From: Hyphomicrobiales bacterium
GTDB taxonomy: Bacteria > Pseudomonadota > Alphaproteobacteria > Rhizobiales > Xanthobacteraceae
DNA length: 43,029 bases
Reading direction: 5' to 3'
Assembly: GCA_026400425.1 (NCBI GenBank)
Contig: JAPLPC010000218.1
Location: 1 to 43,029 of the forward strand
Part shown: piece after piece, positions 1-9,611 of the stretch
Layout: the number at the start of each line of letters is the position of its first letter
How positions within the stretch are numbered: position 1 is the first letter of the stretch
Program-made: the position numbers and the translations under genes
The notes under the pieces: generated by a model
Told to the model about the DNA's origin: nothing
What the model saw: the letters and a program-made list of their open reading frames with translations, nothing else
Databases searched by the model: none

Positions 1-545
1 CGCTCGCCGGCTTTTTCGGCGGCGCCGTCGATGCCGCACTGACCAAGATCACGGAGTTCTTCCAGATCCTGCCGCCACTGCTGTTCGCCATGGTGCTGGT
101 CACGCTGTTCGGTCAGTCGCTGGTCGTCGTCACGCTCGCCATCGGCATCGTCAGCTGGCCGTCGGCAGCGCGCCTGACGCGCGCGGAATTCCTGCGGCTG
201 CGCAATCTCGATTTCGTCAAGGCGTCGCGCGCGGCCGGCGGCGGCAATGGCCATCTGATCCTGCGCGTGGTCCTGCCCAATGCGCTGCCGCCGATCATCG
301 TCTCGGCGACCCTGGCCATCGGCGTCGCCATCCTGTTCGAAGGCGGACTGAGCTTTCTCGGGCTCGGCGATCCCAACACCATGAGCTGGGGCCTGATGCT
401 CGGTCAGAACCGCAATTACGTGCTCGACGCTTGGTGGTCGGTGACGTTTCCGGGCGCCGCCATCTTCATCGCGGTGCTCGCCATCAGCCTGATCGGCGAC
501 GGCATCAACGATGCCATCAATCCGCGCCTGCGAAAGAGAGGCTGA
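1..545 (+). CDS. Peptide/nickel-type ABC transporter permease, DppC/OppC family (5' end cut by window)
   Basis: This is the C-terminal part of an inner-membrane permease of the DppC/OppC family, which forms the channel of a peptide-type importer. The reading frame is open from base 3 at the window edge, so the start lies upstream. Hydrophobic segments alternate with the cytoplasmic EAA loop (KASRAAGGGNGHLILRVVLP), the contact site for the ATPase, and the family motif EGGLSFLGLGDP follows. The frame ends three bases before the start of the DppD-like ATPase, so the genes form one operon with the two ATPases that follow. The substrate cannot be read from a permease fragment. The family assignment is firm; the name dppC would be only by similarity. 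Confidence 0.9.
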   Translation, partial: LAGFFGGAVDAALTKITEFFQILPPLLFAMVLVTLFGQSLVVVTLAIGIVSWPSAARLTRAEFLRLRNLDFVKASRAAGGGNGHLILRVVLPNALPPIIVSATLAIGVAILFEGGLSFLGLGDPNTMSWGLMLGQNRNYVLDAWWSVTFPGAAIFIAVLAISLIGDGINDAINPRLRKRG

Positions 546-547
546 GC

Positions 548-1552
548 ATGTCCTCTGTTTCGAGCCACGTTCTCTCGGTTCAAAATCTCACCGTGACGAT
601 GAAGGGCAGCAAGGGCCCCGTGCCGGTGCTGGAGAATCTCTCCTTCGATGTGGCGCAGGGCAAGACCATGGCGCTGGTCGGCGAATCCGGCTGCGGCAAG
701 AGCATGACCGCGCTCGCCATCATGCAGCTTCTGCCGGAAGATTTCGTCGTCTCGGCCGGCAAGATCCTGCTCGACGGTCAGGACGTCCTTACGTCATCGC
801 CCAGGGAGTTGCGCACCCTGCGCGGCAACAAGATGTCGATGATCTTCCAGGAACCGATGACGGCGCTGAATCCGCTCTACACGGTCGGCGACCAGATCGG
901 CGAAGTGCTACGCCAGCATCGCGGCCTGTCGCGCCGCGAAGCGCACCAACAGGCGATCCAGTTTCTCAAGGCGGTGCAGATCCCGGCCGCTGACAAACGT
1001 ATCGATGCCTATCCTCATCAACTCTCCGGCGGCATGCGCCAACGGGTGATGATCGCCATGGCGCTGGCCTGCAAGCCGAAGCTGCTGATCGCCGACGAAC
1101 CGACCACAGCACTCGACGTCACCGTCCAGGCCCAGATCTTCGATCTGCTCGCCGACCTGCAGGACAACACCGACACCGCGATCGTGCTGATTACCCACGA
1201 CCTCGGTGCCGTCGCAGAACTGGCCGACGATGTCGCCGTGCTGTATGCCGGCCGCTGCATCGAACAGGGCGCGGCGCACGAGATCATCGCCCATGCACGT
1301 CATCCCTATACGCGCGGGTTGATGGCCTGCGTGCCGCATCTTCAACTCGGCAAAGCCGCAGCGCATTCCGCTCCGCTCGACGAGATTCCGGGGATGGTAC
1401 CGCCGCTCGGGGCACGCGGTCCGGATTGCGCCTTCCTCGCCCGCTGCGCATTTGCCGCCGAGGTCTGTCGCACCCGACCGCAGCCGCCGCTCGACCGCGT
1501 CGATCCCGGCGCCGCCGTCTCCTGCTGGCGGCACATGGAGATCGCGCCATGA
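548..1552 (+). CDS. Peptide-type ABC transporter ATPase, DppD/OppD family
   Basis: This 334-residue cytoplasmic ATPase powers the importer whose permease lies just upstream. Walker A (GESGCGKS), the signature LSGGMRQRV and Walker B (LLIADEPTTALD) are all present. A Cys-containing C-terminal oligopeptide-transporter tail (CAFLARCAFAAEVC) is typical of DppD/OppD. The frame stays open further upstream, but the ATG at 548 is chosen because it follows the permease stop by two bases and the preceding residues only mirror the permease region. Its TGA overlaps the ATG of the next ATPase (ATGA), which indicates translational coupling. It closely parallels the second DppD-like protein at 12277-13320. 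The substrate is unknown. Confidence 0.93.
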   Translation: MSSVSSHVLSVQNLTVTMKGSKGPVPVLENLSFDVAQGKTMALVGESGCGKSMTALAIMQLLPEDFVVSAGKILLDGQDVLTSSPRELRTLRGNKMSMIFQEPMTALNPLYTVGDQIGEVLRQHRGLSRREAHQQAIQFLKAVQIPAADKRIDAYPHQLSGGMRQRVMIAMALACKPKLLIADEPTTALDVTVQAQIFDLLADLQDNTDTAIVLITHDLGAVAELADDVAVLYAGRCIEQGAAHEIIAHARHPYTRGLMACVPHLQLGKAAAHSAPLDEIPGMVPPLGARGPDCAFLARCAFAAEVCRTRPQPPLDRVDPGAAVSCWRHMEIAP

Positions 1553-2589
1553 GCGACGGACTGGATATCGTCACCACCCCGGCAAGCACAGAGGTCCTGC
1601 TCGATGTCAACGACCTCGTGGTGCATTTCCCTGCCGGCCGCCGCGGCATGTTCGGCCCACCCTCCAAGGTCCATGCCGTCGATGGCGTCAGTTTCCGCGT
1701 CCGCCGCGGCACCACTTTCGGTATTGTCGGCGAGAGCGGCTCGGGCAAATCCACCACTGCGCAGGCAGTGATGCGACTAATTCCGGCGACCTCCGGGCAG
1801 ATTGTGTTCGGCGGTGACAACATCGCCGATTATCGCGGCGAGAAGCTGCGACTGACACGAGCCAGGTTTCAGATCGTATTTCAGGATCCATTCTCGGCGC
1901 TCGATCCGCGCCGCCGCGCGGGCGAACTGATCCGTGAGCCACTCGATCTGCTCGACATCGGATCGCCGCGCGAACGCGATGCACGCGTCAAGCAGTTGCT
2001 TGAAGAGGTCGGGTTGCCGCCGCAGGCTGCGGATCTGTTCCCGCACCAGTTCTCGGGCGGGCAGCGTCAGCGTCTGTGTATCGCCCGCGCGATGGCGCCG
2101 GAGCCGGATCTCATCGTCTGCGACGAGGCCGTGTCAGCGCTCGACGTGGCCATTCAGGCCCAGATCCTCAACCTGCTCAAGAAGCTGCAGCGCGAGCGCG
2201 GCCTGACCTACATCTTCATTTCGCACGACCTCGGCGTGATCCAGCATTTCTGCGACGAGATCGCGGTGATGTATCTCGGCAAGATCGTCGAGCAGGCGCC
2301 GGGCAACGTGTTCTTTTCGGCGCCGTTGCACCCCTATAGCTGGTCGCTGGTGGCCGCCGCTGCCCCGCCCGGCCCGCTGCGCGACCGGCTGAAGAGGGAC
2401 TATCTGGTCAAGGGCGATCCGCCGAGCCCGGTCGATCCACCGCCCGGCTGTCGCTTCGCGCAGCGCTGCCCTTTCGTGATCGAACGTTGTCACGAGGAAC
2501 TACCGGTGTTGAACGTTCAAGCCGAACACCATTTCGTCGCGTGTCACCGCACCGGCGAGATCGACGCGCCGGATTTCAGTTCGTTGTGA
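1549..2589 (+). CDS. Peptide-type ABC transporter ATPase, DppF/OppF family
   Basis: This 346-residue ATPase is the partner of the DppD-like subunit; such importers use a heterodimer. It has Walker A (GESGSGKST), signature FSGGQRQRL, Walker B (LIVCDEAVSALD) and the H-loop (ISHDLGV). The C-terminal CRFAQRCPFVIERC motif is typical of the OppF/DppF group. The start at 1549 overlaps the previous stop by four bases. It is the last gene of the rightward operon and converges on the acyl-CoA carboxylase gene with a 30-bp gap in which I see no clear terminator. Confidence 0.93.
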   Translation: MSDGLDIVTTPASTEVLLDVNDLVVHFPAGRRGMFGPPSKVHAVDGVSFRVRRGTTFGIVGESGSGKSTTAQAVMRLIPATSGQIVFGGDNIADYRGEKLRLTRARFQIVFQDPFSALDPRRRAGELIREPLDLLDIGSPRERDARVKQLLEEVGLPPQAADLFPHQFSGGQRQRLCIARAMAPEPDLIVCDEAVSALDVAIQAQILNLLKKLQRERGLTYIFISHDLGVIQHFCDEIAVMYLGKIVEQAPGNVFFSAPLHPYSWSLVAAAAPPGPLRDRLKRDYLVKGDPPSPVDPPPGCRFAQRCPFVIERCHEELPVLNVQAEHHFVACHRTGEIDAPDFSSL

Positions 2590-2619
2590 GAGGTCGACCG
2601 AACCGCGAATCCCTCGTCA

Positions 2620-5600
2620 TCACCAGGTATCCACGCACGGCCGCTTGCGGCCGTCTCGCTTGGGTGGCGTAGGCACCGATCGCAGGCCGGCCATGATCCA
2701 GCGGCGCGTCTCGGCGGGATCGATGACGTTGTCGATCTCGAACACCGACGCAATCGAGGTCGCCTTGCCGTTGGCATAGAGTTCGGCGACCTTGTTCTTG
2801 TAATAGGTCTCACGCTCGACCGGATCGGCGATCGCCTCCATCTCCTTGCGGAAACCGAGACGGACATAACCTTCCAGCCCCATGCCGCCGAATTCGCCGG
2901 TCGGCCACGCCGCGGTGAAAAACGACGCATGGAATCCTCCGCCGATCATCGACTGCGCGCCGAGACCGTAGCCCTTGCGCAGCACGATGCCGAACAGCGG
3001 CACGGTGATGCTGGCACCGGTGACGAACATGCGCGCGACATGGCGCACGATCGCCGTCTTCTCGGCCTCCGGCCCGACCATGAAGCCGGGCGTATCGCAG
3101 AGTGATACGATCGGGATGTCGAACGCGTCGCAGAGCTGCAGGAAGCGCGCGGCCTTGTCGCCGGCCGCGGCATCGATGGCGCCGCCGAGATGCTTCGGAT
3201 TGTTGGCGATCAGGCCGAGCGGCTTGCCTTCGATGCGGATGAAGGCGGTGATCATGCCGACGCCGAAGTCACGACGGATTTCGAGCACGGAGCCTTCATC
3301 GGCGATCCCGTCGATCACCGTGCGGATGTCATAGACCCGCAACCGGTTTTCGGGAATCGCGCGGCGCAACCGCCGCTGATCGGGGGCACTCCATTCGGCA
3401 ACCGCGCCCTGGAAGTACGACAGATATTTTTGTGCGACGCGCGTCGCTTCCTCCTCATCCTCGACGAGAATATCGACAACACCATTCGGGGACTGGAAAG
3501 ACACCGGCCCCACCTCCGCCGGATGATAGACGCCAAGGCCGCCGCCTTCGATCATCGCGGGCCCCCCCATGCCGATCGAAGCATTCCTGGTGGCGATGAT
3601 GACATCGCAGCAGCCGAGCATCGCAGCATTGCCGGCGAAGCAATAACCTGACACCACGCCGATGACCGGCACCAGCCCGGACAACTTGGCGAACTGCACG
3701 AAGGATGGGCCATCGAGCCCGGTCATGCCCAGCCGGTCGGTATCGCCGGGACGGCCGCCGCCGCCTTCGGCATAGAACACCAGCGGCATCTTCCACTGTT
3801 CGACCAGCGACAGCATGCGGTCGATCTTCTTGTGGTTCATATGCCCCTGGGTGCCGGCCAGCACGGTGTAGTCATAAGAGATCACCATGCAGCGCGCTTC
3901 GTGCTCGCCGAACTGGGCGGCATTGACCGTGGCGACGCCCGAGATGAGGCCATCCGCCGGCGTATTCTTGATGAGATCGTCGAGCGCGCGGCGGCGGCGC
4001 TGACCGGCAATCGCGAGACTACCATATTCCATGAACGAGCCATCATCGACCAGTTGCGCGATATTCTCGCGCGCGGTGCGCTGATTGGTCTTGCGGCGGC
4101 GCTCGACCGAAGACGGCCGGTTTTCATCCAGCGTGTTGCCCTGGCGCGCAATCATCTCGGCAAGATCCGGACGGATATAATCGAGATCGATCTCGGCTTC
4201 CGCCGCTTCCAGATCCCCGGCGACGTCCTGCGGCGTGATATAGAGAATGGGCTCGCCCTGCATCAAGGTCACGCCATCGCTTGCCACGATGCGCGTCACG
4301 CGTCCGCCCTGCTCCGCGGTCACCAGATGCTCCATCTTCATGGACTCGATAATTGCGAGCTGCTGGCCGGGACGCACGACGTCACCTTCGGCCACCGGGA
4401 TCGACACCACGGTTCCCTGCAACGGCGCGGAGACCGCGATCGATCCCTCCGGCGCGGGCAGCGCGGCGTCCTGAGAGGATCGTGCATCGCCACCGGTGCC
4501 GACCGGATCGAACAACGGCTTGCCGACGGCCTGCGCGGCGCCGACGAGATCGCCGACATGGCGATCGATGAAGCTGGTGCTGACGCGGTTGGCCTGGAAA
4601 TCCGCATGGGCAAGGATCGCCTGCATGAACGGGATATTGGTGGCGACACCCTCGATGCGGAACTCGCGCAATGCGCGCTTGCCCTTGGCGATGACGTCCA
4701 CCCATTGCGATGGCGTATGGACGATAACCTTGGCGAGCAGCGAGTCGAAAGCAGCACTGGTCCTGTAGCCGGCATAGCCGAACGTATCAACGCGCACGCC
4801 GGGGCCCGATGGTGGCTCGAACACCGCAAGCGTGCCGCCGGTCGGCTGGGTGGCGCCGGTGGCGTCCATGGTTTCCATGTTGATGCGGAGCTGCATGGCG
4901 AAGCCGCGCGGCTTCGGCACCGACGCCTGATCGAGACCGAGCGATGCCAGCGTGGCGCCGTCGGCCACCGCCAACTGCGCACGCACCAGATCGACCGACA
5001 GCACCTCTTCGGTCACGGTATGCTCGACCTGCAGCCGCGGATTGGCTTCGATGAAGGCAAAGGCGCCTTCGCTCTCGCCGGCTTCGCCATCGACCAAAAA
5101 CTCGAACGTGCCGAGGCTGTCATACTTCGCCTCCGCAGCGAGTTGTTTGGCGGCCTCGACAATCCGGTTGCGCAGTTTGTCGGTGAGCGACGGGCTGGGC
5201 GCGACCTCGACCAGTTTCTGATTGCGGCGCTGGATGGTGCATTCGCGCTCCCACAACTGGCTGATGTCGCCATGGCGATCGCCGATGATCTGCACTTCGA
5301 TATGGCGGGCATCGCGGATGAGGCGCTCGACATACACGCCGTCGCTGCCGACTGCCGCCTTGGCCTCCGATTGGCAGCGCGCATAGGCCTCATCGAGATC
5401 CGCGGCGCGCTCGACCACGCGCATGCCGCGGCCACCGCCGCCGGCCATTGCCTTGATCATGACGGCGGCATTGGGGCCGGCCGCGTCGAAGAACGCCCTC
5501 ACCTCGTCGAGGCTCGATGGGCCCGTGGTGCCGGCGATGATCGGCACGCCGCAGCGCTTGGCAAGCTGCTTCGCGGCCACCTTGTCGCCGAACAATTGCA

Positions 5601-5928
5601 GCGCCGCTGGCGACGGGCCGACAAAGGTGATGCCTTCCTCGGCGCAGCGGCGCGCCAGATCGGCATTCTCACTGAGAAAGCCGTAGCCGGGATGCAGCGC
5701 ATCGCAGCCCGTGGACCTGGCCGCCTCGATCACGCCTTCGATATCGAGATAGGCACGCGCGCCGCGTCCAGGGATTTCGACCGCCTCGTCGGCGATCCGG
5801 ACATGCAAGGACGCAGCATCATCGGCCGGATAGACCGCGACTGTCGCCAGACCCGCGTCTGCAGCGGCGCGCGCGATGCGAATGGCGATCTCGCCGCGAT
5901 TGGCGATCAGCAATTTGCGAAAGGACAT
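2620..5928 (-). CDS. Single-chain biotin-dependent acyl-CoA carboxylase (biotin carboxylase + BCCP + carboxyltransferase)
   Basis: This 1102-residue protein joins all parts of a biotin-dependent carboxylase in one chain. The N-terminal biotin carboxylase domain (about 1-450) starts with FRKLLIANRGEIAIRI and has the ATP-grasp glycine loop KAMAGGGGRGMR near residue 160. A biotinyl domain carries ESMKMEH with the biotin-accepting Lys at about 531. The rest (about 610-1102) is a carboxyltransferase with N and C halves of the acyl-CoA type. It should carboxylate an acyl-CoA using ATP and bicarbonate. This layout matches the single-chain long-chain acyl-CoA carboxylase class known from mycobacteria; such proteins are sometimes misnamed carbamoyl-phosphate synthase. 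A GGAG site lies seven bases before the ATG. It is the last gene of the leftward transporter operon, 72 bp after the acyl-CoA synthetase, which may supply its substrate. Chain-length preference cannot be told. Confidence 0.93.
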   Translation of the reverse strand: MSFRKLLIANRGEIAIRIARAAADAGLATVAVYPADDAASLHVRIADEAVEIPGRGARAYLDIEGVIEAARSTGCDALHPGYGFLSENADLARRCAEEGITFVGPSPAALQLFGDKVAAKQLAKRCGVPIIAGTTGPSSLDEVRAFFDAAGPNAAVMIKAMAGGGGRGMRVVERAADLDEAYARCQSEAKAAVGSDGVYVERLIRDARHIEVQIIGDRHGDISQLWERECTIQRRNQKLVEVAPSPSLTDKLRNRIVEAAKQLAAEAKYDSLGTFEFLVDGEAGESEGAFAFIEANPRLQVEHTVTEEVLSVDLVRAQLAVADGATLASLGLDQASVPKPRGFAMQLRINMETMDATGATQPTGGTLAVFEPPSGPGVRVDTFGYAGYRTSAAFDSLLAKVIVHTPSQWVDVIAKGKRALREFRIEGVATNIPFMQAILAHADFQANRVSTSFIDRHVGDLVGAAQAVGKPLFDPVGTGGDARSSQDAALPAPEGSIAVSAPLQGTVVSIPVAEGDVVRPGQQLAIIESMKMEHLVTAEQGGRVTRIVASDGVTLMQGEPILYITPQDVAGDLEAAEAEIDLDYIRPDLAEMIARQGNTLDENRPSSVERRRKTNQRTARENIAQLVDDGSFMEYGSLAIAGQRRRRALDDLIKNTPADGLISGVATVNAAQFGEHEARCMVISYDYTVLAGTQGHMNHKKIDRMLSLVEQWKMPLVFYAEGGGGRPGDTDRLGMTGLDGPSFVQFAKLSGLVPVIGVVSGYCFAGNAAMLGCCDVIIATRNASIGMGGPAMIEGGGLGVYHPAEVGPVSFQSPNGVVDILVEDEEEATRVAQKYLSYFQGAVAEWSAPDQRRLRRAIPENRLRVYDIRTVIDGIADEGSVLEIRRDFGVGMITAFIRIEGKPLGLIANNPKHLGGAIDAAAGDKAARFLQLCDAFDIPIVSLCDTPGFMVGPEAEKTAIVRHVARMFVTGASITVPLFGIVLRKGYGLGAQSMIGGGFHASFFTAAWPTGEFGGMGLEGYVRLGFRKEMEAIADPVERETYYKNKVAELYANGKATSIASVFEIDNVIDPAETRRWIMAGLRSVPTPPKRDGRKRPCVDTW

Positions 5929-6000
5929 TCAAATTCTCCGTGAACAACCACGCGATCCCGGGCGGCATCGGCCGCGCCGGAGACTGGTATGACGATCGAT

Positions 6001-7728
6001 TTACTGCGGCGCGTTGGCGTCGAGTTCCTGCTTCTTGACCTTGCCGGTCGCGGTCATCGGCAGCGCGTCGATGACGCGGATCTCCGGCACCTTGTAGACA
6101 GCCATCCGCTCGGCACACCACGCCTGCAGCTCGGCGGGCGTGATACTGCCAATCGCCTCCGGCTTGAGCTGGATGAAGGCGACCGGGACTTGCCCCTTGC
6201 CGGCATCATCGCGACCGACCACGCCCGAGCCGAGCACCTTCGGGTGCTGCCCGAGAAGCGCCTCGATCTCCGGCGGAAACACGCTCATGCCCTTGACCTT
6301 CAGCATCTCCTTGCGACGCCCCAGAAAATGCAGGAATCCATGGGGATCAATGGTGCCGATGTCGCCGGTGCGCAGCCAGCCATCGACCAGCGACTCCGCG
6401 GTTGCCTCCGGCTTGTTCCAGTAGCTCTTGAGCAGCGAGGGCGTGCGGACGCGGATCTCGCCTTCGCCGCCGAGCGGCACCAGCGCGCCGGTTTCGAAAT
6501 CGGTGATCTTGAACTCGGCGCCGGGCACCGGCAGGCCGACGAAGATCGGCTGCGAGACGAGGTCGAAATCGTCGCCCTGGAATCCGGCGGTGAAGGTGTT
6601 GGAGGTGTGGGTCTCGGTCATGCCCCACGCCGCCTCGGTGAGGATGGTGCCGGTGAGATCCTTCCAGCGCTTGCGATAGGCCGGGTTGAGCTTCTTGACG
6701 AAGGACACCACGCGGACCTGACTGAGCGACGACAGGTCGAACTCGCCGAAGCGCGGATGATCCATCAGCTCGACGGCGCCGTCCACCGGCATCGCGGTGA
6801 CATTGACCTTGTAATGATCGATCGCCGACAGCGTGCCGATCGCATCCCAGCGCGCCAGCAGGATCAAGGTGGCGCCGGTGAACATCGGAAAGATGAGGCC
6901 GAAATTCTCGCCGGCAATCCAGAACTCCGGAAAGAACGACAGGAACACGCTGTCCTCGTTCGCCACCACGGAGATCCCGTGATTGGCGGCAGCCGTGTAG
7001 ACCATGTCGCGCTGGGTATGCACGCAGCCCTTCGGCATGCCGGTGGTGCCGCCGGTATAGTTCAACGCGGCGATATCATCGAGCCCGGCGGGCGGCAGCG
7101 GCGTCGGTGCCGGCAGCGCGGCCAAGGCCGGCAGCAGGTCGGTCGCGCCGGCGATTGCGATCCGCGGCGTGGCGATCGAGTCAGGCACTGGGATGGTCGG
7201 CTCGGCCGGCAGCACATCGGCAAAGCTGGTGACGATCACTTCTCGCAACTTGGTCTCGCCGCGGACCTGATCGACCACCGGGCTGAGCTGATCGAGCGCC
7301 ACGATCACTTCGGCATCGGTGTCGTTCAGTTCATAAGCGAGCTCGAAGGCGCGCGACAGCGGGCTGACCGGCACATGAATGGCGCCGAGCTTGAGGATGC
7401 CGAAGAACACGATGTGAAACTGCGGGCAGTTTGGCAGGAACACCGCGACGCGGTCGCCCTTCTTGACGCCCTTCTGAATCAGCAAAGCCGCGAAGCGATC
7501 GCTTTGCTCATCTAGCTCGGCATAGGTCGTCACATGGCCATAGAAGATCACTGCGGGCTTGGCGGGGTTCCGCTTGGCCCAGGCACGCAGATACTCGGTC
7601 AGCGCCACCTCGCCGTGCAGATATTGCGGTTTGTCGGGCGTGCCCTTCGGCCATGCTTTCGCCCAGAGCTGGTGCAACTTCGCGAGATAGTCGGCTTCGC
7701 TCTGGATATGCTGGACGCCTGCGGTCAT
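6001..7728 (-). CDS. AMP-forming acyl-CoA synthetase (fatty-acid/organic-acid CoA ligase)
   Basis: This 575-residue adenylate-forming enzyme activates a carboxylic acid to its CoA thioester through an acyl-AMP. The phosphate-binding motif YTGGTTGMPKG lies near residues 220-230, and the hinge-region motif DGWLRTGDIG near 447. The C-terminal TGKVKKQELD contains the catalytic lysine of the family. The ATG at 7728 is chosen over a GTG one codon earlier because AGGA lies eight bases upstream. The gene is 27 bp downstream of the DppC-like permease and 72 bp upstream of the carboxylase, so the operon appears to import, activate and carboxylate one compound. The acid substrate is not recognisable from sequence alone. 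Confidence 0.92.
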   Translation of the reverse strand: MTAGVQHIQSEADYLAKLHQLWAKAWPKGTPDKPQYLHGEVALTEYLRAWAKRNPAKPAVIFYGHVTTYAELDEQSDRFAALLIQKGVKKGDRVAVFLPNCPQFHIVFFGILKLGAIHVPVSPLSRAFELAYELNDTDAEVIVALDQLSPVVDQVRGETKLREVIVTSFADVLPAEPTIPVPDSIATPRIAIAGATDLLPALAALPAPTPLPPAGLDDIAALNYTGGTTGMPKGCVHTQRDMVYTAAANHGISVVANEDSVFLSFFPEFWIAGENFGLIFPMFTGATLILLARWDAIGTLSAIDHYKVNVTAMPVDGAVELMDHPRFGEFDLSSLSQVRVVSFVKKLNPAYRKRWKDLTGTILTEAAWGMTETHTSNTFTAGFQGDDFDLVSQPIFVGLPVPGAEFKITDFETGALVPLGGEGEIRVRTPSLLKSYWNKPEATAESLVDGWLRTGDIGTIDPHGFLHFLGRRKEMLKVKGMSVFPPEIEALLGQHPKVLGSGVVGRDDAGKGQVPVAFIQLKPEAIGSITPAELQAWCAERMAVYKVPEIRVIDALPMTATGKVKKQELDANAPQ

Positions 7729-7755
7729 CACCGTCTTCCTTGTTCTTGTTCTTGA

Positions 7756-8634
7756 TCAGTTACGTTTCATGGTCGGGTCGAGCGCGACGCGCAGTGATTC
7801 ACCGAGGGTATTGAAGGCAAGCGCGGTGAACAGGATCGCGAGGCCCGGCGGATACATCTGCTCCGGCGCGATTTCCATGTTCTGATAGGCCCGCGCCAGC
7901 ATCGCGCCCCAGCTCGGATCCGGCGGCTGGATGCCAAGACCGAGAAAGCTGAGGCTGGCTTCGGCGAGCAGCGCTGCCGCCAGCAGCAGCGTCACCTGCA
8001 CGATCACCGGCTGGATGGCATTCGGCAGCACGTGACGCCACAGGATCCGCGTGGTCGAGCCCCCGAAGCAGCGCGCGGCATCGACATAGAGTTCGTTGCG
8101 CACGACCAGCGTGCGCGCACGCACCAGCCGCGCCAGTTGCGGCGCGAACACGATGCCGACCGAGATCATGCCATTGGTCAGGCCGATCCCGAGCGCGCCG
8201 GTGACGGCAATCGCGAGCACGATGGCCGGGAATGACAGGAAGCTGTCGATCACGCGGCTGATCGTGGCATCGACCCAGCCGCCGAGATAACCGGCCAGCA
8301 CGCCGACCGGCACGCCGATGAGCACGGCAATGGTCACCGCCAGAAAACTCGCATAGAGCGACGCCACGCCGCCATAGATCAGCCGGCTCAGCGTATCGCG
8401 CCCGAGATCGTCCGCACCGAGCCAGTGCGCGCCGGACATCGGCGCCAGTGCCGCATCGATATCCTGCTCAGCGGGTGCATAGGGCGAAATCCACGGCGCC
8501 AGCACCGAGATCAACATCAGCGCCAGCAAAAACGTCAGACTGATCGCGCCGCGCAGGTCGCTGACGAACCAGCGTGCGAAGCCGGCGAAGCGGCTCGGCC
8601 GACGCGCGGGAACCATGGTGGTTGCATCGGTCAT
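7756..8634 (-). CDS. Peptide-type ABC transporter permease, DppC/OppC family
   Basis: This 292-residue permease has the usual DppC layout: a cytoplasmic N-terminus, a first membrane helix at about 30-50, a periplasmic loop containing HWLGADDLGRDTLSRLIYG, and five further helices. The EAA loop (DAARCFGGSTTRILWRHVLP) and the motif EASLSFLGLGIQPPDPSWG identify the family. Its ATG overlaps the stop of the DppB-like gene (ATGA), so the two are translated together. It belongs to the second importer of the island. The rightward fragment at 1-545 is its counterpart in the first importer. Confidence 0.93.
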   Translation of the reverse strand: MTDATTMVPARRPSRFAGFARWFVSDLRGAISLTFLLALMLISVLAPWISPYAPAEQDIDAALAPMSGAHWLGADDLGRDTLSRLIYGGVASLYASFLAVTIAVLIGVPVGVLAGYLGGWVDATISRVIDSFLSFPAIVLAIAVTGALGIGLTNGMISVGIVFAPQLARLVRARTLVVRNELYVDAARCFGGSTTRILWRHVLPNAIQPVIVQVTLLLAAALLAEASLSFLGLGIQPPDPSWGAMLARAYQNMEIAPEQMYPPGLAILFTALAFNTLGESLRVALDPTMKRN

Positions 8635-9587
8635 GAGGAAATCCTCGGATCGAGCACGCTATAGAGAATGTCGGTCAACAGATTGAGCGTCACCACGATC
8701 AGCACCATGGTGAACACGACGCCCTGCACCACCGGGAAATCACGGTTCATCGCGCCGTTGACGATCAGGCCGCCCATGCCGGGGATCGCGAACACGGCCT
8801 CCACCACGACGGTCGCGGCCAGCATCCGGTTCGCCAGCAGGCTGACCACCGTGAGAAGGTTGACGCTGACATTCTTGAGGCCGTGCCGCCACAGAATCGC
8901 GGATGGCGGCAAGCCTTTGGCGTGCAAGGTGCGGACCTGCTGCGACGAAAGGATCTCGACCAGCGACGATCGCAATTGCCGCGCCACTTCGGCGATGCCG
9001 CCGGACGCCAGCGCCACCGCCGGCAATATGGCGTGACTGAGCGACGCCCACGGGTCTTTCATCAGCGACACCGCGCCGGTGGCCGGCAGCCAGTTGAGTT
9101 GCAGCGAGAAGAACGCCACCAGCAGCATGCCGAGCCAGAAGTTCGGCACGGCAACGCCGAGCGACGCGATCGCCATCACGAAGCCGTCGATCCACGATCC
9201 GGGTTTGGTCGCCGCGGCAATGCCGAGCGGAATGCCGATCAGCATTGCCGTGAACAGCGCCAGCGCCACGATCAGCAAGGTGTGCGGCAGGCAGCGCTGG
9301 ATCGAGGTCAGCACTGCCTCGTTGGATATCAGCGAGCTTGAGAGGTCGCCATGCGCGGCCTTCCATAGCCATGAGCCATATTGCAGAAAGAACGGCTGGT
9401 TCAGACCATAGAGTTCTCGGATCTCGGCGATCCGCTGATCCGACGCGTTGTCGCCCGCCAGCGTCACCGCGACATCCCCCGGCACCAGCTTGAGCAGGCC
9501 GAACACGATGAATGTGGACAACACGACCACCGGGATCGCCTGCAGCAGACGACGCCCGATGATACGGAGACGCGAAGAGTTCAACAT
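8631..9587 (-). CDS. Peptide-type ABC transporter permease, DppB/OppB family
   Basis: This 318-residue permease has the N-terminal DppB pattern (RRLLQAIPVVVLSTFIVF, followed by LVPGDVA). It has a large periplasmic loop and five further membrane segments, with FWLGMLLVAFFSLQLNWLPATG and VEAVFAIPGMGGLIV as family marks. It pairs with the DppC-like protein to form the channel. It lies 59 bp after the binding-protein gene, and that gap holds a strong hairpin. It overlaps the next gene by four bases. The ATG at 9587 is followed directly by a positively charged N-terminus, as expected. Confidence 0.93.
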   Translation of the reverse strand: MLNSSRLRIIGRRLLQAIPVVVLSTFIVFGLLKLVPGDVAVTLAGDNASDQRIAEIRELYGLNQPFFLQYGSWLWKAAHGDLSSSLISNEAVLTSIQRCLPHTLLIVALALFTAMLIGIPLGIAAATKPGSWIDGFVMAIASLGVAVPNFWLGMLLVAFFSLQLNWLPATGAVSLMKDPWASLSHAILPAVALASGGIAEVARQLRSSLVEILSSQQVRTLHAKGLPPSAILWRHGLKNVSVNLLTVVSLLANRMLAATVVVEAVFAIPGMGGLIVNGAMNRDFPVVQGVVFTMVLIVVTLNLLTDILYSVLDPRISS

Positions 9588-9611
9588 GCAGCCATCCAGC
9601 CGGAGTGAGGA

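Noticed and set aside
2590..2619. Terminator between the convergent DppF-like and carboxylase genes
   Set aside because: The 30-bp gap has no inverted repeat or T-run that I can support.
3832..5943. 703-codon open frame on the plus strand
   Set aside because: It lies fully opposite the well-conserved acyl-CoA carboxylase. Its His/Arg/Asp-rich product is typical of the shadow frame of a GC-rich gene and has no recognisable domain.
5989..7515. 508-codon open frame on the plus strand
   Set aside because: It is antisense to the acyl-CoA synthetase and has shadow-type composition with no domain marks.
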